The translations under genes were made by a program, and so were the position numbers. From Muribaculaceae bacterium (lineage in GTDB: Bacteria; Bacteroidota; Bacteroidia; Bacteroidales; Muribaculaceae): a DNA stretch of 37,207 bases. The notes beneath the pieces are model-generated. The model searched no databases, was not told the origin of the DNA, and saw only the letters and a program-made list of their open reading frames with translations. The stretch is taken from assembly GCA_017443765.1 (NCBI GenBank), contig JAFSYB010000021.1:1-37207 (forward strand). Direction: 5' to 3'. The first letter of the stretch is position 1. Every line of letters begins with the position of its first letter. Of the stretch, positions 31,282-37,207 are shown piece by piece.

Positions 31282-31974
31282 TCACTCTTTGCGCGGGTCG
31301 ATATACTTGGGTGCGTTCTCAAATCGTCCGTAGTGTCCCTTGGCGCTTTCGAGTGCGGCTTCGGGGGTCATGCCCTTTTTGAGCGCGTCGGTGAACTTGC
31401 CCAGGTTCAGGAACTCGTAGCCAATCACCTCGTTGTTCTCGTCGAGGGCCATGCGTGTGCAGTAACCCTCGGTCATCTCCAGGTAGCGTACACCCTTGGC
31501 TCGGGTGCCAAACATCGTGCCCACCTGGCTGCGCAGACCCTTGCCCAGGTCCTCGAGCGAGGCGCCCACCACCAGGCCGCCCTCGCTGAAAGCACTCTGC
31601 GTGCGGCCGTAAACGATTTGCAGGAACAGCTCGCGCATGGCCGTGTTGATGGCGTCGCACACCAAGTCGGTGTTCAAGGCCTCGAGCAGGGTTTTGCCGG
31701 GAAGGATTTCGGCGGCCATGGCGGCGCTGTGGGTCATTCCCGAGCAGCCAATGGTTTCCACGAGGCACTCCTCGATGATGCCGTCCTTCACGTTCAGGCT
31801 CAGCTTGCAGGCTCCCTGCTGCGGAGCGCACCAACCGATGCCGTGAGTGAAGCCCGAGATGTCCTTGATTTCCTTGGAGCGCACCCATTTGCCCTCCTCG
31901 GGGATGGGAGCCGACGGGTGGTTGGCACCCTTGGCCACGCAGCACATGTTCTGCACTTCATGAGAGTAAATCAT
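31282..31974 (-). CDS. NifU/IscU-like iron-sulfur cluster scaffold
   Basis: The 230-aa protein has the scaffold-type cysteine layout: WCAPQQGACKLSLNV, then the hallmark IGCSGMTHSAAMAA (parallel to the IscU CGD/GC region), then LVCDAINTAMRELFL. Family proteins assemble 2Fe-2S or 4Fe-4S clusters and pass them on. Extra N-terminal cysteines (MCCVAKG) and a C-terminal half of about 110 residues (YLEMTEGYCTRMALDENNEVIGYEFLNLGKF) set it apart from canonical IscU. It precedes the GGGtGRT gene by 97 bp on the same strand, so it probably loads a cluster into that protein (inference from context). Confidence 0.88.
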   Translation of the reverse strand: MIYSHEVQNMCCVAKGANHPSAPIPEEGKWVRSKEIKDISGFTHGIGWCAPQQGACKLSLNVKDGIIEECLVETIGCSGMTHSAAMAAEILPGKTLLEALNTDLVCDAINTAMRELFLQIVYGRTQSAFSEGGLVVGASLEDLGKGLRSQVGTMFGTRAKGVRYLEMTEGYCTRMALDENNEVIGYEFLNLGKFTDALKKGMTPEAALESAKGHYGRFENAPKYIDPRKE

Positions 31975-32093
31975 AACGTAATCAGTTTGTTTTTAGAATA
32001 TTACAAATATCAATCAAATATGCTTGGAATTTTTCGGACTATAAAATTAGTGCTATTTCGCTACTATACCAATTCGCGACGCTTAAATTATGT

Positions 32094-33500
32094 TTATTTA
32101 ACAATATGACGTACCTTACCCAATCGTTCAGGAGCAGGATTTCCCGGCGTGGAATCCTCGGTCATGGCCTCGTCGAGGCGGCGCTCCCACAAGTAGTGGC
32201 GTGTTTCCTTGACCAGCACGCCGCTGAGCAGGAGCAGCGACACCAGGTTGGGGATGGCCATGAGCGCGTTCATGCAATCGGCCAGGTTCCACACCACAGC
32301 GAGGTTGAGCACGGCACCGAGGAAGACCACGATGACGTAGCCAATGCGGTAAAGCGTTTTCCAGCGAGGGCCGGTGAGATATTCCACCGCCATCTCGCCA
32401 TAGTAACACCAGCCCAAGATGGTGCTGAAGGCAAAGGTCACCAGCCCCACCAGCAAGAACGGCGTGCCCACTATGGGGATGTGGCTGAAGGCGGCCTTGG
32501 TGAGCGCCCCGCCGTCGTCGAACGTGATGTCGGGGTGCGCAAGCACGCTGCTCACAATCACCAGGCCGGTGATGGCGCAAATGAGCACGGTGTCCCAGAA
32601 AGTGCCCGTCGACGACACCAGGGCCTGGCGCACGGGGTTGCGCGTCTGCGCGGCTGCTGCCACAATGGGCGCCGAGCCCAGGCCGCTCTCGTTGCTGAAC
32701 AAGCCGCGGGCTATGCCATAGCGCATGGCCATCAGCACCGAGCCGCCCACAAAGCCGCCGCCGGCTGCCGAGGGGTTGAACGCCGACTCGACGATGAGCT
32801 TGACCGCCTGCCACAGGTAGTGGCCATTAAGTACTAACAGGTAGATGCACCCCAAGACATAGAAGGCGGCCATGAACGGCACCAGCGCGCCGCACACGCG
32901 CGCAATGCTGCGCACGCCGCCAATAACCACCACAGCCGTGAGCAGCGCCGTGGCCATGCCAACCCACACCGGCGAGATGGCGTAGCTCTCGCGGCAAATG
33001 GTGCTGATGGCGTTGGCCTGCACCGAGGCCCCGATGCCCAGAGCGGCACAGGCAGTGAAAACGGCAAAGAGTGCCGCAAGCCACTTCATGTTGAGGCCAC
33101 GCTCCAAGGCGTACATCGGCCCGCCGAGCATCGTGCCGTCGGGCTGCCGCACACGGTACTTGATGGCCAGCAGGCCCTCGGAATACTTGGTGGCCATGCC
33201 GAACACGCCGGTGAGCCAGCACCACAGCACGGCACCTGGGCCGCCCAGCGCCACGGCAGTGGCCACGCCGATGATGTTGCCGGTGCCAATGGTGGCCGCC
33301 AGCGCGGTGGCCAGCGCGCCGAACTGCGACACATCGCCACGCGAACCGCTGTCGGCAGTGACCGACAACTTGATGGCCTTGAACAGATGCCACTGCGGAA
33401 AACGCAGCACCACAGTAAGATACACATGGGTGCCGATGAGCAGGATAACCATAGGCCAGCCCCAGAGAAAGCTACTCAGTTTTTCTAAGAATTGCTCCAT
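32094..33500 (-). CDS. alanine/glycine:cation symporter (AGCS family)
   Basis: The 468-aa inner-membrane protein has about 11 hydrophobic segments and typical AGCS stretches: GNIIGVATAVALGGPGAVLWCWLTGVFGMATKYSEGLLA and YGIARGLFSNESGLGSAPI (given in parts, key residues G-T-G-N and N-E-S-G). Family members import alanine or glycine with sodium or protons. The start ATG at 33500 gives MEQFLEKLSSFLWGWPMVILL. The gene lies 28 bp after the LptF/G gene on the same strand, perhaps a chance operon. Its stop codon is followed by a 119-bp AT-rich gap. Confidence 0.95.
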   Translation of the reverse strand: MEQFLEKLSSFLWGWPMVILLIGTHVYLTVVLRFPQWHLFKAIKLSVTADSGSRGDVSQFGALATALAATIGTGNIIGVATAVALGGPGAVLWCWLTGVFGMATKYSEGLLAIKYRVRQPDGTMLGGPMYALERGLNMKWLAALFAVFTACAALGIGASVQANAISTICRESYAISPVWVGMATALLTAVVVIGGVRSIARVCGALVPFMAAFYVLGCIYLLVLNGHYLWQAVKLIVESAFNPSAAGGGFVGGSVLMAMRYGIARGLFSNESGLGSAPIVAAAAQTRNPVRQALVSSTGTFWDTVLICAITGLVIVSSVLAHPDITFDDGGALTKAAFSHIPIVGTPFLLVGLVTFAFSTILGWCYYGEMAVEYLTGPRWKTLYRIGYVIVVFLGAVLNLAVVWNLADCMNALMAIPNLVSLLLLSGVLVKETRHYLWERRLDEAMTEDSTPGNPAPERLGKVRHIVK

Positions 33501-33528
33501 AGTTGTTGGTGGGTGGTGGGGTGGATAA

Positions 33529-35442
33529 CTAAGGGGTGTTGAGGAGGTCGGCGAGTTGGTCGCTGACGGTGATGGCGGTGGCGAGGTCGCGACGCAGGTT
33601 GCGCTGGTGGCGCAACGCCACTAAATAGAACGGCACGCTCAACGGCACAACAGCCGCCAATGCGGTGCCTATGCGGTAATTGTCGGTGAGGTGGTAGGTG
33701 AGCAGCTGGCGCACGACCGGGTAGTCAACCGCCTTGGCAAGCACGAGCTGGTCGCGGGAATTGGAGAGGTAGTCCACCGTCTGGTCGATTTGCCGGGCGA
33801 GTGCAGCCAGAGCGGCCTTGTCGTAGCCCTGACGGAAATACTCGAGGAACCCCTGGCGGGCCGGGTAGCGGTCGAGGAACGCCTGGCACGCCTGTCGCAC
33901 GGCGTGCACCTGCTCGAGGGCTTGCGCCGTGTCAACCTCGTTGATGACCACCTCCTTGGCCTGCAGGTGGCGTGTCTGGTGCATGCCGGTGAGCCGCCGC
34001 AGGGTGTTCATCCACGCATCGGGGTTCAGCACCGCCGAGTCGCCCACGGCCTTCTTGGTCAGGAACACCCCCAGGGGCAGCAGCACCGCCGAGCTGAGCC
34101 AGATGCCCTCCCACACCGGCCAACGGCCATCGCGGGCCAGCTTGTAACCCATGTTGTCGATGATGTAATAGAAGATAAACAGCAGCACCGAAATCACCAC
34201 GGGCATACCCAGTCCGCCCTTGCGGATGATGGCACCAAGCGGGGCTCCGATAAAGAAGAAAATCAGGCAGGCGAGCGAGAGGGTGAATTTCTTGTGCATC
34301 TCGATACCGTGGCGGCGAATCACATACTGGTCGTCACTGAGCGTGTAGCCCCGGAAGGCGTTATCCTGCTGTGCGCTGGTGGCAGCGCGCAGGGCGCCAT
34401 CGACAACGGTGAAGCGCATGGTGGGCGTGAGTGCGCGCATAAGCGAGTCGAAGTCGAGCGGCTGTTTCACCTGCACGGGGCGCACCATCTCGTAGACGCG
34501 CGTGGCCCCATCGCGCACGGCAACGCGCCGTGTGGGCACGCCCACCATGGGAATGGCGTGCAGCTCGCGGCTGATGCTCTGACCCATGCTGTCGACACGC
34601 AGCTGCACCGAATCGATGGTTTGCCGCAGCTCGGTGATATTCTTGCCCACATATTGCTGCCGCATGGCGTCGTCGTCCATGCGGGTGAAGTTGTCGTCGT
34701 AGGGAATCAGGATTTCCTTGTCGTGGAACGACTCCCGGCGGTAGAGGTTCTGCCCCATCTGCGTCGTTCCGGAGCCATTCATCGCCTCGTACCAGTTGCC
34801 CTGGTACAGGTTGAGCACCAGGTGTCGCTTGTCGGGCGTGAAGCTCAGTCGGCCCGAATCGGCTGCCACGATGCGCGGGTTGTTGGTGCCGCCGCTCACG
34901 TCGTAGATGAGCAGGTTGTAGAGCATGTCGCCGTCCATCTGCTTGCGCTTCACATAGAGGTTGTAGCCCGGAATCTGGGTGTAGACGGTGCCCTCGGGGA
35001 TGTCGAGCGTGGGCGACTTCTGGCGCATCGAGAACAGCAGGGTCCACATCTTCACCTGCGAGTAAGGCAGGACGTTGTTTTGGAAAAAGAACGCCCCCAC
35101 GGCCACCACGGCAAGCAGCACGATGAGCGGGGCCATCACCTTCACGAGCGAGATGCCGCTCGACTTCATGGCGGTCAGCTCCACATGCTCGCCCAGGTTG
35201 CCAAAGGTCATCAGCGAGGCCAGCAGGATAGCCAGCGGCAGCGCCAACGGCACCAGTGTGAGCGCCGCGTAAAAGAACAGCTCGGCCACCGTGTCGATGC
35301 CCAGCCCTTTGCCCACCAAGTCGTCGATGTAACGCCACAGGAACTGCATCATCACAATGAACAAGCAGATCACGAATGTCATCATGAACAGCGGCAGGAA
35401 CGTCTTGAGCATGAACAGGTAGAGTTTCTTCACTCGCATCAT
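33529..35442 (-). CDS. LptF/LptG family lipopolysaccharide export permease
   Basis: The 637-aa protein is a YjgP/YjgQ-type permease of the LPS transport complex, which pulls LPS from the inner membrane with the LptB ATPase. It has N-terminal membrane helices (FLPLFMMTFVICLFIVMMQFLWRY and LVPLALPLAILLASLMTFG), then a large periplasmic jellyroll, then helices with FSLACLIFFFIGAPLGAIIRKGG-type sequence. About 190 residues after the last core helix form a C-terminal extension that is helical and charged, a feature of Bacteroidota members. ATGs at 35442 and 35439 are the realistic starts; the TTG at 35475 lies in the promoter. A -7 box sits just upstream. Confidence 0.93.
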   Translation of the reverse strand: MMRVKKLYLFMLKTFLPLFMMTFVICLFIVMMQFLWRYIDDLVGKGLGIDTVAELFFYAALTLVPLALPLAILLASLMTFGNLGEHVELTAMKSSGISLVKVMAPLIVLLAVVAVGAFFFQNNVLPYSQVKMWTLLFSMRQKSPTLDIPEGTVYTQIPGYNLYVKRKQMDGDMLYNLLIYDVSGGTNNPRIVAADSGRLSFTPDKRHLVLNLYQGNWYEAMNGSGTTQMGQNLYRRESFHDKEILIPYDDNFTRMDDDAMRQQYVGKNITELRQTIDSVQLRVDSMGQSISRELHAIPMVGVPTRRVAVRDGATRVYEMVRPVQVKQPLDFDSLMRALTPTMRFTVVDGALRAATSAQQDNAFRGYTLSDDQYVIRRHGIEMHKKFTLSLACLIFFFIGAPLGAIIRKGGLGMPVVISVLLFIFYYIIDNMGYKLARDGRWPVWEGIWLSSAVLLPLGVFLTKKAVGDSAVLNPDAWMNTLRRLTGMHQTRHLQAKEVVINEVDTAQALEQVHAVRQACQAFLDRYPARQGFLEYFRQGYDKAALAALARQIDQTVDYLSNSRDQLVLAKAVDYPVVRQLLTYHLTDNYRIGTALAAVVPLSVPFYLVALRHQRNLRRDLATAITVSDQLADLLNTP

Positions 35443-35472
35443 TGTCGCAAAGGCATTACCAATTAGAAACTG

Positions 35473-35480
35473 CAAATTTA
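35473..35480 (-). promoter_or_regulatory. -7 box for the LptF/G gene
   Basis: TAAATTTG on the minus strand is a perfect TAnnTTTG match 30 bp before the first ATG. No TTTG is found at 19-21 bp upstream. Confidence 0.45.
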
Positions 35481-35741
35481 CGAAAAATGCAGCGACTGCC
35501 GCACATCAAAGGCCGAGAATTAACAATAAATAATGCGACAGATAGTTGCATCTGAGAGTTCTACGGCACGCACAATCAATTTAGGCGCTGTAACGCCAGG
35601 GATGGGCGTTTTTAGACTAAAAGGAACAAAAGGATCAAAAAACAAGGATATGCACATTAATGAATCAATCGATTCATTGCTGGCGAGATAAGATGTGTTT
35701 GCCATTTTTAAGTCGATCAATCTTTTGTTCATTTTGTCAAG

Positions 35742-35830
35742 GTGGGTTCTATAAATTGCTTGAAACCTATTGGGATTAGATAAATCAGTGCAAACCATTC
35801 ATCTCATTTTTTGCAATTTATAGAACCCAC
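35742..35830. repeat. 89-bp inverted-repeat element (MITE-like)
   Basis: GTGGGTTCTATAAATTGC (35742-35759) is perfectly complementary to 35813-35830, with 53 bp between. The 18-bp ends and compact size resemble a small insertion remnant. The rest of the gap 35443-35910 is AT-rich and contains an AAGGAACAAAAGGATCAAAA-type low-complexity run; its 92-codon minus-strand frame is not convincing. Confidence 0.65.
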
Positions 35831-35853
35831 TTCAATTTGTCGCCTGCTCTTGT

Positions 35854-35885
35854 CTTGGTGTTGTGAAAAATAATTAGTAAATTTG
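35854..35885 (+). promoter_or_regulatory. promoter for the rightward ATPase gene
   Basis: CTTG (35854-35857) and TAAATTTG (35878-35885) are 20 bp apart, a near-consensus Bacteroides promoter ending 25 bp before the ATG. Confidence 0.65.
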
Positions 35886-35910
35886 CGGCGAAAAATCAGT
35901 AATTGACAGC

Positions 35911-37207
35911 ATGGAACGCTTTTTCAACACCGCAGGGCCCAACATACCCGAGGATAACTACACGCTTGACCCGCTGAGCCGCATTGACTTGGCAGATTTG
36001 CTGACGTTAATTCGTCAAAAACGCTATTTTGTGCTGCACGCCCCGCGGCAGACGGGCAAGACCTCGTGCCTGCTCGCCCTGCGCGACTACCTGAACGCCC
36101 ACGGCGACTACATCGCCGTCTATGCCAACGTGGAGGGCGGCCAGGCCATGCGTAACAATGTGGGCAGTGTTGTCAAAGGAATCATCGACACCATCACTCG
36201 CCGCACCAACTTGGTTTTGGAGCAAAAACTCGCCACAGAAGCCCGAGAGACGGCAATCAAGGAAGATACATCGGCCATGTTGACATCATTTTTGGCCTAT
36301 CTGTCTTCTGCACTGCCCAAACCATTGGTGCTGTTCATCGATGAGATAGACTCATTAGTGGGCGACTCATTGGTGAGCGTGCTGCGGCAGCTGCGGGCCG
36401 GCTATGACGACCGGTCGGCGCACTTCCCGCAGAGTATCGTGCTGTGCGGCGTGCGCGACGTGCGCGACTACCGCATCCACACCACCTCGGGCGAGATCAT
36501 CACCGGAGGCTCGGCGTTCAACATCAAGGCCGAGTCGCTGCGTCTGGGCGACTTCACCCTCGATGAAATCCGCGAGCTTTACGGCCAGCACACCGCCGAG
36601 ACCGGGCAGCGGTTCGAGGAGGAGTGCTTCCCCTTCGTGTGGCAGGCCACCGAGGGACAGCCCTGGCTCGTGAACGCTTTGGGCAACGAGGTCACCAACG
36701 AGATGAAGGAGAACCGCGACCGCAGTGTGGCCATCACCCCCGAGATGATGTACCGCGCACAGGAGCGAATCATCTACCGCCGCGACACGCACATCGACAT
36801 CCTCATCGACAAGCTGCGCGAGGAGCGCGTGCACCGCGTCATCGAGCCCATCCTCGCCAGCCGGGAGAACACCGACGGCAGCGGCATCAAGCCCGACGAC
36901 ATCCAGTACGTCATCGACCTGGGGCTCATCAAGAGCGAGGTGGGCAAGCCGCTGCGCATCGCCAACGCCATCTACCGTGAGATCATTCCCCGCGAGCTCA
37001 CTTGGGACAAGCAGCGCACACTCCTCCAGAACCCGCTGTGGTACCTGAACGCCGACGGCAGCATCAACATGGAGAAGATGCTGCTGGAGTTCCAGCAGTT
37101 CTTCCGCGAGAACGCCGACTCGTGGATTGGCCAGATTGACTACGCCGAGGCGGGTCCGCAGCTGCTCTTGCAGGCGTTCCTGCAGCGCGTGGTCAACGGC
37201 GGCGGCT
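35911..37207 (+). CDS. AAA-type ATP-binding protein, 3' end beyond the window
   Basis: The frame stays open from ATG at 35911 to the window edge, giving 432 residues so far. Walker A is APRQTGKTS (44-52) and Walker B VLFIDEID (140-147). The start FFNTAGPNIPEDNYTLDPLSRIDLADLL and the RQKRYFVLHAPRQTGK segment are typical of a large Bacteroidota family of STAND-like ATPases. From family knowledge these often end in a PD-(D/E)XK nuclease-like domain, which would lie just past the edge, after DYAEAGPQLLLQAFLQRVVNGGG. Functions are mostly unknown. The part around 36180-36370 is visibly more AT-rich than the rest of the gene, which may reflect mosaic origin. Confidence 0.85.
   Translation, partial: MERFFNTAGPNIPEDNYTLDPLSRIDLADLLTLIRQKRYFVLHAPRQTGKTSCLLALRDYLNAHGDYIAVYANVEGGQAMRNNVGSVVKGIIDTITRRTNLVLEQKLATEARETAIKEDTSAMLTSFLAYLSSALPKPLVLFIDEIDSLVGDSLVSVLRQLRAGYDDRSAHFPQSIVLCGVRDVRDYRIHTTSGEIITGGSAFNIKAESLRLGDFTLDEIRELYGQHTAETGQRFEEECFPFVWQATEGQPWLVNALGNEVTNEMKENRDRSVAITPEMMYRAQERIIYRRDTHIDILIDKLREERVHRVIEPILASRENTDGSGIKPDDIQYVIDLGLIKSEVGKPLRIANAIYREIIPRELTWDKQRTLLQNPLWYLNADGSINMEKMLLEFQQFFRENADSWIGQIDYAEAGPQLLLQAFLQRVVNGGG

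Noticed and set aside
33691..35466. 591-codon plus-strand frame over the LptF/G gene
   Set aside because: It is antisense of a membrane protein and rich in His/Val/Gln, with no motif or start context.
35520..35798. 92-codon minus-strand frame in the gap after the LptF/G promoter
   Set aside because: It starts inside the 89-bp inverted-repeat element, has no promoter or recognisable family, and covers low-complexity intergenic sequence. A decayed transposase start cannot be excluded.

Overview
The window looks like a chromosomal segment of a Bacteroidales bacterium (Bacteroidota). The evidence is repeated promoter boxes of the Bacteroides type (TAnnTTTG at -7, sometimes TTTG 19-21 bp upstream), little use of Shine-Dalgarno sites, and a gene set typical of the order: NuoF-HydA-NuoE hydrogenase, GGGtGRT protein with a NifU-like scaffold, pRiA4b ORF-3-like protein, LptF/G permease and DUF3298 lipoprotein. 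Core coding regions are visibly GC-rich, so almost every real gene casts long antisense shadow frames. A family-level assignment (for example Muribaculaceae or Prevotellaceae) is a guess.

Layout. 1-5252: a leftward cluster from one promoter: a 55-aa membrane protein, dxs, ispD and recG (two MEP isoprenoid steps plus branch migration), with a possible IS1380-type transposase remnant at the left edge. 5609-8961: rightward pRiA4b-like protein, then a lipoprotein flavodoxin overlapping an M3 oligopeptidase. 9200-10841: leftward ECF sigma factor and CvfB-like S1 protein. 11019-15120: rightward DUF3298 lipoprotein, rsmG, MBL hydrolase, TPR protein and NUDIX hydrolase. 15139-19468: a strong promoter and a three-gene electron-bifurcating [FeFe]-hydrogenase operon.

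19469-25939 is the accessory part: visibly more AT-rich in places, full of repeats and transcribed leftward. It holds a Hanks-type kinase fused to a formylglycine-generating-enzyme-like (FGE) domain whose C-terminus resembles diversity-generating-retroelement targets; a membrane-anchored transglutaminase-like protein; a small secreted protein; and an AAA ATPase with an overlapping partner gene. Among these lie direct repeats, large hairpins, a deletion-scarred fossil of a second AAA-ATPase copy, and a non-autonomous element with terminal inverted repeats plus a truncated sister copy. The ATPase/partner pair and its fossil are the best candidates for an undescribed system; the kinase-FGE protein is the second.

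25940-35442 is leftward housekeeping again: LptF/G permease, AGCS symporter, NifU-like scaffold, GGGtGRT protein, terminator, galK, galM, ABC-F ATPase. 35443-35910 carries a short inverted-repeat element and a promoter for a rightward AAA-type ATPase that runs off the window end. No tRNA, rRNA, CRISPR array or reverse transcriptase was seen.
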